This document shows, piece after piece, positions 10,714-21,934 of a DNA stretch of 64,000 bases. The position numbers and the translations under genes are program-made. The DNA comes from Rhabdophis nuchalis (lineage: Eukaryota; Chordata; Lepidosauria; Squamata; Natricidae): NCBI GenBank assembly GCA_039707465.1, contig CM077647.1, positions 119,042,610 through 119,106,609 of the forward strand, in the 5' to 3' direction. Position 1 is the stretch's first letter. Each line of letters starts with the position of its first letter. The notes beneath the pieces are model-generated. The model saw nothing but the letters and a program-made list of their open reading frames with translations, was not told where the DNA came from and searched no databases.

Positions 10714-11400
10714 CAGTGGTCGGCAAACCGCGGCTCGCGAGCCACGAGCGGCTCTTTGGCCCCTCGGGTGCGGCTCTTCCTCTCAGAGTGGCTCAGCGGT
10801 CATGTGACCGGGTGGGCGTGGCCAACTTGGAAAATGTGGTGAAACTCACTTAATGACGGTCCTGCTTAGCAACCAAAATTCTTTCTTTCTTTCTTTCTTT
10901 TTCTTTTTGTCTCTCTCTGTCTATCTCTCTCTTTATCTGTCTCTCTCTCCTCCCTCTACCCATCTGTCATTCTCTCTCTGTGTGTGTGTGTGTGTGTCTG
11001 ATTCCCTCTCTCCCTCCCTCTCTCTCTGTTTGTCTCTTCCTCCCTCCCCCTCTGTCTCTCTCTGTATGTCAGTCTCCCTCTCTCCCTCCCTTCCCCCCCC
11101 CCGGAAGCAGTGGAAAGCCCGGCATGTCAGCTGGGGGGGCTCTGGCTGCCTCCCCCTGTAGTGAGCGAGTGAGCGAACGGGTCTGCGGCTGCGCCGTGTG
11201 CCCAGGGAGGCGGGCGCCCGGCGCCCGGACAGCTCTGGTGCAGCCGCAAACCCGGGCACTCCCCCCGCCCGTTCGCTCGCTACAGGGGGAGGCAGCCAGA
11301 GCCCCCCCAGCCGACATGCCGGGCCCTCTGCTGCCTCCGGGCGGGAGGGGGGGGGAGAGGAAGAGCCTCACCCGAGGGGCCAAAGAGGAACCTGGTGGAA
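10714..11400. mobile_element. GC-rich hAT-like element with long internal palindrome
   Basis: Begins CAGTGGTCGGCAAACC, a typical hAT terminus. A subterminal block at 10747-10783 (TTTGGCCCCTCGGGTG) recurs inverted at about 11357-11390. In between are CT/GT-rich low complexity (10880-11100) and a GC-rich imperfect palindrome (about 11102-11341). The far terminus is not clearly recognisable, so the right border is approximate. Confidence 0.6.
10880..11100 (+). repeat. Pyrimidine-rich and (TG)n low-complexity tract
   Basis: Runs of CTTT, TCTC and a short TG microsatellite, all inside the GC-rich hAT-like element. They generate spurious long frames on both strands. Confidence 0.9.
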
Positions 11401-12062
11401 ATGTGGCCGGCTGTCCTGCCCGATGCGCTCGGGGGCCAATTAAACCTCTGCTACAGAAGCTCATAAATTTTAGCTATTTAGCTGTTTGCAAAAAAACCCC
11501 CTCCAATATTCAGGTTGATATATACACCAGATCACATTGTACGCTCTGATCTGGAAAAAATGATTCAACCCAATCCAACAATCATTAATTAAGGAAGCCA
11601 AGTTGTACTACTCACATATTTATTATATGCTTCATAATATATTACAGCTTATGAGTTGCCCCACAGAGTAGTAACCAGTTACATAATATCATTATCAGAA
11701 TGACGCAGGAAAATGAAACAAGGAGGACTCAGTGTGTGACAATTCAGAAACATCTGCTTGTGAGAATGGTGGAACTAGTTACCACTGGTTATCAGTTCCT
11801 TCTTTTTGTTTCCATATTCTTTTGCACCATTTGATAGTCATGAATGAATTCCAAGTTAGTTAAAAAGCATATGCATATAATTATCCTAGATCTTATGTTC
11901 ACAACACTTCCCACAAGCTCCAGTCCCAAAGCCCGTAGTGCTCCAGAGCAACTACCACTTCAGTGGAAAATCATTTGACAAAAAAATAAATTGACCTCAA
12001 GTAAGGGGTTGAAAACTGCTAAAAGCATGTACTCCCATTATTCTCACACAGACTATTTAGAA

Positions 12063-12130
12063 CAGTGTTTCTCAACCTTCTGCGAGTTGAAGTCCGGACA
12101 TCTTCAAGTTGCCAAGGTTGAGAAACACTG
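12063..12130. mobile_element. Short palindromic hAT MITE with 8-bp TSD
   Basis: A 68-bp element with termini CAGTGTTTCTCAACCTT and its complement AAGGTTGAGAAACACTG. Exact ATTTAGAA duplications lie at 12055-12062 and 12131-12138. Same family as the copy at 16638-16757, but internally deleted. Confidence 0.9.
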
Positions 12131-14087
12131 ATTTAGAAAGTTTAGAAACTTACACACAGTTCTTCAAACAATGTAAACATTCTAATCTCAATCACATGCA
12201 CACAAAATTCACAATCCTTCCTCCTTGATAACCCACACAAATTGAGTAACCATTTTGTCTGTACCAACAATAAGAAAACTTCCTTTTTTCACTCCCTCAA
12301 TCTCAGAACTGTAATTATTCAGAAGCAAGCCTTTTTATCTCTCAAGGCATTAAAGAGAAGAATCTGAGTTTGCCAAATGAAATGCAACAGCTTGTGAACC
12401 CATGCAGCCCTCAATTTTTTTATACATACAGCTTGTGGTTACAAATAAAAGGTCTGAGATCTTGTACTGAAAAACAATTACTGGAAGAAGAGAAATTACT
12501 TCACAGGATGTTGCATAAGATTTGAGCAAGGCTGGGAAAAGGAAAGTGAGGAAAATCAGATTTTGTCAGTCCTCCAGGAAACATGACTAGATGAAATATT
12601 TTTTAGAAGGCTACATTAACAGAAACTTACAAGTTTGAAAGTACAGATTTCCTGCCACTACATTAAACTGCTTGATCCATTAGGGTGGGTCCTTCCTAAG
12701 TTTATTTCTCTGACCCCACGAAACCACTGGTTCTCCTGTCTCTCTTGTCCAATTCTTTCCTAGGCAGCATTTCTTTCCCAAAGTCTTCCATTACAGATTC
12801 ACTGAAAATCAGGTGAACTTGAGCAATGAGTTTCCCTTCTTCACTTATGCAGTTCTCAACTCCATCCTGAAAATGAAAGGTATGACAGGAGCCTGTTCCA
12901 AACCCAGACTCTTCCAGCAGCCATCTGGTATGAAACACAGGTTTGACTACCTGAAGCAGACATTTACTTCTGCAAGTGAGAAATGGAGAGAAAAATTTGT
13001 GCTCTGGGATAATTAAATCAATTGTTCCTTCCCAGCCAGACACACAATTTTCAGCAGGCATCAAGTGATTGTAAAGAAAAACAAGGCAGAAATTCATTTG
13101 AAAAGCCAGGAACTTCATTTATTGGTCTAAAATCCCTGGGGGCTGTTGAGGAGTGGTAACATCCCCTCTTTTGAAATGCCTTGCAAGGCTTTCCACCCCC
13201 CTCATCACCTCTCTGCTCTAACCCTTTTCCACCATGTTTTGTTGAATGGAGAAGTCGGGGAGACAGCAAGTTGTCTGTTTATCAAGGGTCAGCAATATCA
13301 ACCTCAGAAGAACCTGTAAATGTAGCAACTTGCAAATAGAGCTGTATATTAAAGAGCCACAACATTTCCAAGCACTGATTTCCAAATCAGACTTACAAAA
13401 GTCTGAATCTGTCCAGCTATATGCATGTGTATCTCACACCCCAGAGCCATCCAAACCCAACAGACTGCTTGACACAATTATAAATCAAACCCAACAAGCT
13501 TGCTTGATTATATCTGGTAGGAAAAGCATCTCTTAAAAGCACTCGGATAGAAAGGAAATCTCATCGGATAGAAGACTTGGACCTGGCGGTTCCGATCATA
13601 CTTAACTCCTCACGAGGATTGTTTTAACAGGTCGTTTTCGGCAGTTTGGTGATTCTAGGAGGAGTCAACAGCTTAGAAGAGGGCTCTTAGTATTATTAGC
13701 CTCAGGCCAGTATCTGCAGGATGGTTGTGTTGACATCTGCAGGAGCCAAATCCTGCCCCTATGGGTATCCCGCAAAGAGATGACGAAGGATTATTCCTGC
13801 CCCCCCCCAATCCTCCCTATCAACTATTGGGGGGAAGGGGGGGGGGAGAAAGGCGACGCTGATTGAACGCGAGCATAGAAAGGCAGAGCCCCATCAGATT
13901 GCTCCCCCCCCCCATTTTGTCTCCCACAGAACCAAGCAGCAAAAACTAGGAGTGATCCCCCAACTTTGGTCCCCCTCCTCCCAATATCATGCACTCATCA
14001 GCACCCGAACACAGGCTAACGGAGCCGTCTACAGAAAGGACGATGGAGCCTTTCCACGCCGCCAAAGCGATGCCGCAGAAAACTCAC

Positions 14088-14170
14088 TTTCAGCACTGGC
14101 GATCCCGACGTTGGGGCTACTAAACCTTTGCAGCAGCAGCAGCAGCAGCAGCAGCGGCAAGCAAGCAAAC
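14088..14170 (-). other. GRN: Candidate GRN non-coding first exon, proximal
   Basis: Ends at a strong donor (GTGAGT, beginning 14087 on the minus strand), downstream of the CCAAT/GC-box cluster at 14186-14310. It would carry an eight-unit CAG/CTG repeat in the 5' UTR. The start is a guess, because no initiator can be fixed from sequence. Confidence 0.4.
14132..14155 (+). repeat. (CAG)8 trinucleotide repeat
   Basis: Eight CAG/GCA units, reading CTG on the GRN strand, inside the candidate proximal first exon. Confidence 0.9.
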
Positions 14171-14418
14171 TAAGTCTCAAGACAGGCCACGCCCCTCTAA
14201 TTAGGTTTCACCCTCTCGCCTTTCCCTGCTGCAATTGGGATTGGCTCCTTTTCCTCCAGGAGGGCGTGGCGGCCAAAGGGAAACACCGCAGCTCTTTGTT
14301 TTGGATTGGTGGGCTTTCTCCCTAATCCCACCTCCCCAGACGAATGTAGAATGCAAAAATACCACGAGATCGTATTGGCCGAGGCTCAACCCTCCCGAGG
14401 TTCAAATAGGATTTCGGG

Positions 14419-14428
14419 GGCACGTGAC
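14419..14428 (-). promoter_or_regulatory. CLEAR-like E-box
   Basis: Minus strand GTCACGTGCC, one base from the CLEAR consensus GTCACGTGAC bound by TFEB/TFE3. Mammalian GRN is a reported member of the lysosomal CLEAR network. The site lies about 20 bp from the distal candidate donor at 14449. Confidence 0.6.
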
Positions 14429-14449
14429 AAGGTTGGAGGAGGGACTTAC

Positions 14450-14520
14450 CCGGGTGGGTGGTGATGTCTCGATCCAAACACCGGAACTTGTTATATTGAT
14501 TGTGCGGCTGCCGGGGGCGC
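14450..14520 (-). other. GRN: Candidate GRN non-coding first exon, distal
   Basis: Ends GG|GTAAGT on the minus strand, a near-consensus donor with the GT at 14449-14448. It lies just downstream of an ETS site (about 14524) and a CCAAT box (14610). An alternative to the proximal first exon; both may be used. The start is not determined. Confidence 0.4.
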
Positions 14521-14859
14521 AACCCGGAAGTGGTAACCAAAAAGAGCGTCTCTTAAAGGGTGTACCTAGTGTTTCAAGTCGCTGCAGGACATGTGAGGCC
14601 GATGGTTTTATTGGTCCCTTTCGAAGAAATGACAGGACATTCTTCAGCCTTCGCCTTTCGGGCACTTTAGGCAAAACAATAAATATTTTTACAAAGTAGG
14701 AGGGGAGGAAAAGTGTATCTATGGCCCTGGAAATATTTCCTTGCTATTTCAACCTAATAGTTTCAGCCTTCAATCTAGTTCAGGGAGTCAAAGTCTATGC
14801 CTATTAAAATTGCTGAGGTTGAGAAACACTGCAAAAAAATTCTTCACCGAAGAATTTTG

Positions 14860-15402
14860 GCGAGGGATCCAGATGTGGTTAAAAAAATAATTGGATTAAG
14901 GTTAGAATTTAAATCAGAACTGTTTTTTACTAGGAATCATAACAGAAGACTATAGTAAAGAGTCAGTATATTTAATATTACACATCATAATGGCTGCGAG
15001 AATGGTATACGCTCAACAATGGAAAAATGAAAATATACTTTTAGAAAAAGATAATAAAGAAAATATTTGTCTGTGCAGAAATGGATAAATTGACCCTAGG
15101 ATTAAAAAAAAGAGTCAGAATTTTATGATATATGGAATAGGTTTTACAAATGGCTGGAAACGAGAGTTGGGAGTTGGAACAAAAAGTAACTAGAATTTGT
15201 GAACATGGAATATAATGTAATATATGTAAATATAAAGGAGTATATTGGGTAGAACAATAATATATAATTAGTAATGTATGAAGACAATGTTACTTGTATG
15301 TTATTTGTTTTATATTTTAGTATAGCGGAGATAACGCTAGGCTGGTCACACTATGTCCAATATTTTAATAAGAAATTAATAAAAATTATTTTAAAAAGAA
15401 TG
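14860..15402 (+). mobile_element. L1 LINE 3' fragment, degenerate
   Basis: Translates, with stops, to the L1 ORF2 C-terminus. AEMDKLTLGLK at about 15080 matches AEMDKLTLKLK of the L1 at 57.9 kb. It ends in an AT-rich tail (AATAAAAATTATTTTAAAA) near 15402. Confidence 0.8.
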
Positions 15403-16239
15403 CTCTATCCTACACTTTTCCTTTAATGCTTTGTTTCTTATTATATTATCTCCACTTATTGCTTGCTGATTAGGTTAGGTTTTGTTTATAACATACCATT
15501 TATAGACTGCAGTTGTGTGCAAGAGTTAGGCAAAGGCCAGCAGCTCACATAGGGCATTATTCACTACATATCAAGTAAGGGCTACTGAGAATATGTGAAA
15601 TCATGTTTTTAAATTAATATGTGACCATGAATCACCAGAGTGCAATTTCAAGTATTTCCAGCATTCAGAATAATGGGATTTTTCTCTGAAGTTTTATTCT
15701 GCAATTCAATAATTAATCAATCCAATAATTTACAGGAAAGGCTCAATAGCTGAACAGTGTATTTTGATTGATAATAGTAGACATTGCCCATCTGAATCCC
15801 TCGTAATTATTACAGCAATCAAGAATATACAGCGCATGGTACCTGTGTTCAGAAGTAGTTTTTTTCCCATATCCAAATGAGATTAGGTTTTAATAGTTTT
15901 CTATATGGAAATAGATTTTTTTCTTTTTTAACTGAAGAAAAGTTCTATTTTGTAAATGCCTCCCTCCATTTTTGTAATCTAATTTATCTGGTATAAATCA
16001 GAAAATATCTTATTTAAATTATTATTTATGAAATATTTATTACAAGTGGAAAAAAGTATAGATGAAACGGGTATTTTTAAATAACAAACTTGAACATCCT
16101 GTTTTTCAAACCAATGACAGATTCCTTTAAAATATCTCCTTTGATCTTAAAATGCAATTAATACAACAAATGAATTTATGTGTGCTGGACACCTCGGAGA
16201 ATGCTTAGTAAAGGCAAATTATTTGTTAAATTAAAGGCA

Positions 16240-16505
16240 CATCATCATTCCTAGCATCCATCTCCTTCCACTTATGACTGCATGACTGTCACTTTGTTAC
16301 TTGTATCCTTATGATTTATATTGATATTGTTTCCTGATTGCTTATTTGTACCCTATGATTATCATTAAGTGTTGTACCTTATGATTCTTGACCAATGTAT
16401 CTTGTCTTTTTATGTACATTGAGAGCATATGCACCAAAGATAAATTATTTGTGTGTCCAATTACACTTAGGCAATAAACAATTCTGTTCTATTCTATTCT
16501 AAATT
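16240..16505 (+). mobile_element. L2-like LINE 3' tail
   Basis: The 3' end (TGTGTCCAATTACACTT, then AATAAACAATTC and TTCTATTCTATTC repeats) matches the tail of the L2-like LINE at 35.6 kb. ATTCT-type tails are a known feature of snake L2/CR1 elements. Confidence 0.75.
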
Positions 16506-16637
16506 TCAAGAGTTGAAATGTTAATTAATATAGTTAATATACTAGTGCTTTTTGGTGTAGGTTTTTAAGGCGAAAACAGTGCAGATTATAATATGCAAAC
16601 TTTCATCAGTATCCGTAATAGATAAATAACATTATAA

Positions 16638-16757
16638 CAGTGTTTCTCAACCTTGGCAACTTTAAGATGTCCGGACTTCAACTCCCAGAATTCTCCAGCC
16701 AGAATTCTGGGAGTTGAAGTCCAGACATCTTTAAGTTGCCAAAGTTGAGAAACACTG
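16638..16757. mobile_element. Palindromic hAT MITE with 8-bp TSD
   Basis: A 120-bp element with arms starting CAGTGTTTCTCAACCTTGG, nearly complementary along their whole length. Flanks are CATTATAA (16630-16637) and CATTATAG (16758-16765), a 7/8 duplication. Same family as 12063-12130. Confidence 0.9.
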
Positions 16758-16799
16758 CATTATAGAGCTATACTAATTTGGTCCTTTGCTGAGTCTGTA

Positions 16800-17250
16800 T
16801 CCGAAAGTCTCGCGATAGCTATATAATCCACCACTATGGCCGCGAGCGGGGGGGGGGGGGAGGGAGGGAGAGCGTGCATGCGTCCCCATATCGTGGAACG
16901 TCTTTGTTACTCGGATCTTTGTGCAAGGGGGAGGGACGGGGGGCGGAGGGAAACGAATCTCTCACACCTCAGTCTCTCGCTTGACCGGAAGCTTTACATC
17001 CTGTCGGGAAGCTGAGAGGGTGGGGCTGTCGGAGGGCAGGATAGAAACTGGAAACGACTCCCGATTTAAACGCGCCAATGGAATTTGTGGCTGGCCCCGG
17101 GGGTGGGGGTGATGAAGTCACACGCAGTGACGTTCAGTGCCAGCAAAAGGGAAGGAGGGTCCGCCTTCGCTCTGACGGAAGACCAAAGTTTCTTTGTCAG
17201 GGGAAGGCAACGGCGATTTGTTAGTGAGGTATAAATTGTTGCCGGAGTAT
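16800..17250. promoter_or_regulatory. CpG-rich promoter-like block without an assigned gene
   Basis: Contains TCTCGCGA (16808-16815), a G-tract, CCAAT on the plus strand (17075-17079), a CRE-like TGACGT (17128-17133) and many CpGs in otherwise AT-rich DNA. GAG|GTATAA at 17229 could be a plus-strand donor. I found no coding exon on either side that would belong to it. It could be an lncRNA promoter, a distal GRN promoter, or the promoter of a gene I failed to recognise. Confidence 0.5.
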
Positions 17251-18650
17251 TAGGAGAGAAGTACACGAGTAAAATTACAAGAGATACATTTTTTATAGAA
17301 TAAAATTGTTTATTTTTTGCTATTATACTAAAATGACATGGCCTTACCCCTGCTGATAATTTTAAAAAGGATGCTTTGACAGGTGTATTGTAATGAATAA
17401 CAATGTCATTTGTGTCCTCCAAAGATGATCTTCAACAATACCTTCAAAGAATACCTTTTATTTCTGGAAATTAACAATAGCGAAGGCATTAAGGAGGATT
17501 TTCTTCTTTAAATAAAAGGGAGACTTTGCACTGGTTGGGTTACCAAAAGCGTGGGACGATATATCATAATCTTGCTTAACCTTGCACTTTTGGGATGTGT
17601 TGAATCAGTTTCCACATCTTCAGCCTGTAGTTCACACATTGTAAAACATCTGTAAAAGGTGGAGAAAGTTAACCATATGAACTAGTGAAGGAACTTGCTG
17701 GTTTCCATTTTCCAAGTTTGTCGGGCAAGTTATTAAAATGCTTAACTACATTTATTGAGAGGACAATATGCTTGGGGAGTATTTTGAAGCATCAAATTAT
17801 TATAGTCTATTCCCAACTTAAGAACAATACTGCTGCACCGCTTTTGCAGCATCCTTCTCAAAGGGCCACACAGTAGGAAACCAGTTTTAATAACATAATT
17901 GGGAGATCTTTAAGGGGTATTAGGGCTATGGATTAAAAATAATGGAAACCATGTTTGTATGGCTGACAAGAAAAGCTCCTAGCATTACTGGAACAATATC
18001 TGATCTGAAAGAGACTTATCTATCTCTACACAATGCAGGACATCATTGACATACATTGATAAAATAATGCACATTATTTTGTGTTCCTTTTCTTGCTCCA
18101 ATATTCAATAAACTTTAAAAGTCATCACGCATAGGTTTCTATCATCATCAAATGCAAAAGGGAGAAGACTGGAATGTTAAAAGAATAACAGGCAACTCAA
18201 TTATGAACTAGCCCAATAATATGAAGCTACTTTTATAAGACAGATTTTATTTAAAGACCTAATTATTTTCTGTATTGCCATTCTAAAGATTTCTTCTCTA
18301 AACAGCAACTATTCCTTCTTGTTTCTGATAAGGATAGAAGAAATAGTGAACCTTGAAATACATTCTGATTTATCTACAGGTCAGCAGCCTTTCCTTATCC
18401 ATTCTTCTATTCTGCCCTATACAGGTCTGAGAATTGTATAAACATCTGCCTTAAAATCATCAGAAGTCACACTGAGGGAATCTGTTTCTTTTATCTACAG
18501 ACATGCTGGATATGGGGGAGGAGAATCTGTGTATCCTTTTTAGTATTTTTAAATACATATTAGTACTTCTGTAAGTCTCGGTTTTTCCACAAACTGTACT
18601 TCTCAGTTAATTTTGATTTCTGTTCTATTACTGAAATTTATATTCTAGGC

Positions 18651-18784
18651 CAGGGCTGCTAAGCTCCCTGCCCACAAGCTGAATGCATCATGTGCTGACC
18701 ACACAATCCATTCTAGCAAAGGGGGGGGGGGAATCCCAATACGTCATGTGATGCCACCATAATGACATGAGTTTGATACCCCTG
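18651..18784. mobile_element. hAT-type element with near-perfect TSD
   Basis: Starts CAGGGCTGCTAAG and ends TTTGATACCCCTG, with TTCTAGGC (18643-18650) and CTCTAGGC (18785-18792) flanks. Contains a run of 12 G. Confidence 0.75.
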
Positions 18785-18923
18785 CTCTAGGCTAATCAAA
18801 AGCCTCTGGACAATTCAAACACTGATGGCATCAAAATGTGATAATGCAATTAGGTGTCTTATGTGACAAAATTGCTTTTATGTTTCTGTGGTTTTATTCC
18901 ATAAAGATGATAGCCACAATGTA

Positions 18924-19306
18924 CAGATAGTCTTTGACTTACAACAGTTCATTTAGTGACCATTCAAAATTACAACAGCACTGGAAAAAAGTGAATTACA
19001 ATCGTATTTCACACTTCACGACTTTTGCAGCATTCCAAAGGTCAGGGATCAAAATTTAGACCCTTGGTAACTGACTCATATTTATGATGAGTGCAGCATC
19101 CCAGGATCATGTGATCACCTTTTGCGACCTTCTGACAAAGTCAATGGAAAAGCGTGATTCACTTAACAACTGTGACAAACTTAACAACTGCATTGATTCA
19201 CTTAACAACTATGGCAAGAAATGTCATAAAATGGGGAAAATTCACTTTAAAAATGTCTTAACAGAAATTTTGGGCTCAATTGTGGTCATAAATCAAAGAC
19301 TATCTG
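18924..19306. mobile_element. TIR DNA transposon (Tigger/pogo-like), copy 1
   Basis: Terminal inverted repeats CAGATAGTCTTTGACTTAC and its complement at the right end (AAATCAAAGACTATCTG), preceded by TA. The internal TTAACAACTG motifs recur. At least five more copies lie in this window. The CAG...CTG ends and TA target suggest the pogo/Tigger group, but I cannot confirm the family. Confidence 0.7.
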
Positions 19307-21934
19307 AATATGTGCTCACATTCTAACATCTTAAAGCGGTTAAACCTGTGGATCAGAACAGAAATATCCCATTATGAATCAAATAATAGCTAAAGATTTA
19401 AATTATACAAATCCAGTCAAATACTAATTGATAGCCAAGATGTAGATTTTCTCGTATATCACTTATTTCAGTTACAGACTACCTGAATTATTTGTAGTCC
19501 CAAGGACTACATAGACTAGCCAAGATCTTAAATATTTGTTATCCTTATTTACATTGCTGCCCATTATTCCCAACTTTCATACAGCTCCTTCTGCCCCCTC
19601 CCCCACCAATTTTTAAATTCATCATCAGAAAATGTTAGAAATTGCTGTATTTTTAAGCAGCTCAAATGTTTAGAATAGTGTCTCTAGACTCTAGAGCAGG
19701 CAATCCAACTTTAGTCCTTTCCATCCCACCCACACAGCAGTGACTAAGACTGCATTGTTCACTTTGAAGGCTGCTTCTTCTTGTGCAGGCAAACATATGT
19801 CCTTTCCACACTGAATAATATTCACTGCTTCCATGTATAAATGTTAAGATTAGCATATTGTATCTATTTACTCTATTCTGATGTGTGTGCGAAGGGGGAG
19901 GAGGGCCGACTGCTAAGACAGCTATAGTTACTTTATTCTTTTCCCTAACAGTAACTGTAATTCAGGAATGAAGTTTCCTGCCTTGCACTTGCCTTCCAGG
20001 TCTTAGATTATTATTCAAATTATAGCTCTGAAAAGAGACAGTATAAATAATCTACCAATAAACCAGTAATTCCCTCCCTCTTGTATGAGGTCTGTCTTTC
20101 AAAAAGAGGTAACCCTTCTTATTCGTTTCAGAGACACCAAAGCTTAGAAGAAAAATAAATCCTCTTGGGAGAGGAAATCACCACTGTGCAATATTGCTGT
20201 GATAAATTCCAAAGATTTATATATTAATACCATTCTAAAGAACAAATAGTAAGTTTCACCAACAATAGCCACTGAATCCTTCATTTTGCCAAATTTGATC
20301 AACTATTTTTTCTTCAGAACATTAAAAAAAAACCTCAAATGCTTGTTTGGCAGAATGAGGTCACTGGAGAAAGTAGAAAATAGTTAAAGATTCATGTATA
20401 TCAGAGGGCATACCTTGCTATTAGCTCCTGGATGCAATGTTTTTCTTCAGCTATAAAATTATAGAAAGCAGCATTGTGCATTGATTGGAAGTAAAAAAAT
20501 TCTGGTTCTGGTTTTATGTGGGGTATTGGAATGATTAAAACTTCCTTTTTAAAAACTTTATCCTGCAAAGATAGAATCTTACTATCTTTGTAGAGAGCTA
20601 TAGTGATCAGATCACACCAAAGTGATTCCTTAAAACCATGTTAGGCATAGCTTTCTTGAGATTAGTGATTAGCTGGATAGTCAGGTTACAAATATAGAAT
20701 TCTCTTGCACTACTCAGATAGTATCCATCATTTGGTATTAGTGGAACATGGAAAGAGACAAAATGCTTTGAGAGAATGGTCAGCCAGCTCTTGCAGTGTC
20801 ACCTGCAGTTGGAAAAAAGTTTTGTTCCTGATTTACAGAATATTAACAGTTCTCAAATGAATAACAGTTCTCAAATGAATAGGTTGCAAAATTAATCAGA
20901 TATGAACATTTCTGCAATTTTAGACCAAGACTTCATGTATCCAAGTAATTGGATTGTTTGTGAAGCAGTTTGACATGTATTAATCTTGCATCAGACACAT
21001 CACATACTGGGGAGTTCCAGTTAGTGATTCTAACGATGGTCTTTCAGGGGGGAAAAAATCCTATGAACATAAAATGATTCAATGTAATGCTGTGAAAGAA
21101 GGCAAAATATGGAAATTACTCAAATAATTAAAAGAAAATAATCTCAAGGCAATTATTGAACTGAAAAAAAAATTGAATTATAATGGAAAAAATAGTCTTT
21201 ATACAAATAGGGCTCAACCCCAGAACCTTTTTTTCATTAGTAAGGCTCATTCCTGGAACAAGCAAATAAAAACCAATATTTTTGAGCATATAGTAAGTGC
21301 TCCTTTCACACTGTGTAACTTATGTTCTATTCTGAAAATCTCTACTAAAGCTGAAATGAATAAAGACCTGTTTTTAAGTCAGATTATCCAGATCTTGGCA
21401 AAAAAAAGAAGAAGTGCCCTTCAGAAAAGACGATCTCTTCAAGCAGAGAGAGAAAAATGACAATTAGGAAAAATAAGAAAACCAGGAAATGCAGACAAAT
21501 AGATCAAGTAACTAAAACAGTAGGGAAAGATGTGCTCTAGGTAACCAACTTAGACCTCTAATGAGGAGTCTGTCCTTTCTCTAGCAATTTTCAGGGCTGG
21601 GGATAATGGGAGTTGGTTTGAAAGGAAAAAGATGGGATAAAATCCTACCCACTTTTAATTCTGGCCCAGCTGTCATTCATATGTAGCCTCCCAGTTTATT
21701 TCTAAAGAATGTTGCCCTCAAAAGAAAGGAGAATTCCCACCTCTATTTTAAGGTCTTCAAGTCTTGGTATAAAGGCGAGTCTGAAATAAAATATTTCCCC
21801 AAATTATTTTAGTCTTTGCTGCCTTCTGTTATTACAAAAGGATGTGAGCCTGATTGATAAAAGTCCAACTGTCTTTAAACCAAAAAGCAAAATGCTAAAA
21901 AGGCTGTTAGATTCCACTACCTTATTTGCAGCCA

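Larger units (their letters stand above)
9627..13900 (-). other. GRN: GRN 5' UTR intron (inferred)
   Basis: About 4.3-4.8 kb from the first coding exon to the CpG-rich promoter. It contains an E-box (CACGTG) at 9845-9850, a GC-rich palindromic repeat at 10714-11400, CT/GT simple repeats at 10880-11100, and a palindromic MITE at 12063-12130. No coding potential recognised; frames at 12702-13118 and 13246-13536 have no family resemblance. Confidence 0.65.
13900..14680 (-). promoter_or_regulatory. GRN: CpG-rich GRN promoter region
   Basis: The first GC- and CpG-rich block upstream of the GRN start codon. On the minus strand it has CCAAT boxes at 14234, 14240, 14305, 14374 and 14610. There are GC boxes at 14186-14195 and 14261-14270, an ETS-type site (CCGGAAGTG) near 14524, and a CLEAR-like E-box at 14419-14428. 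Two good minus-strand splice donors lie inside it (14449 and 14087). Assignment to GRN is by position and orientation; a divergent plus-strand transcript could also start here. Confidence 0.7.
14681..16800. other. Intergenic stretch with LINE 3' ends and a MITE
   Basis: Contains a degenerate hAT MITE end near 14780-14832 (GGTTGAGAAACACTG), an L1 3' fragment, an L2-like 3' tail and a palindromic MITE. No gene recognised. Confidence 0.75.

Noticed and set aside
10853..11549. Long frames of 99-189 codons on both strands
   Set aside because: They come from CT/GT simple repeats and the GC-rich palindrome; composition is Ser/Leu/Pro or Arg/Gly only, with no domain.
14235..14699. 154-codon plus-strand frame in the CpG island
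   Set aside because: GC-rich DNA gives long frames by chance; no family resemblance, and promoter motifs run through it.
17066..17422. 118-codon minus-strand frame at the 17-kb CpG block
   Set aside because: No recognisable domain; its second half crosses ordinary AT-rich DNA, and there is no good splice or start context.
21173..21460. 95-codon plus-strand frame ending in KKRRSALQKRRS
   Set aside because: Basic tail only; no start context, no homologous family recognised, AT-rich surroundings.
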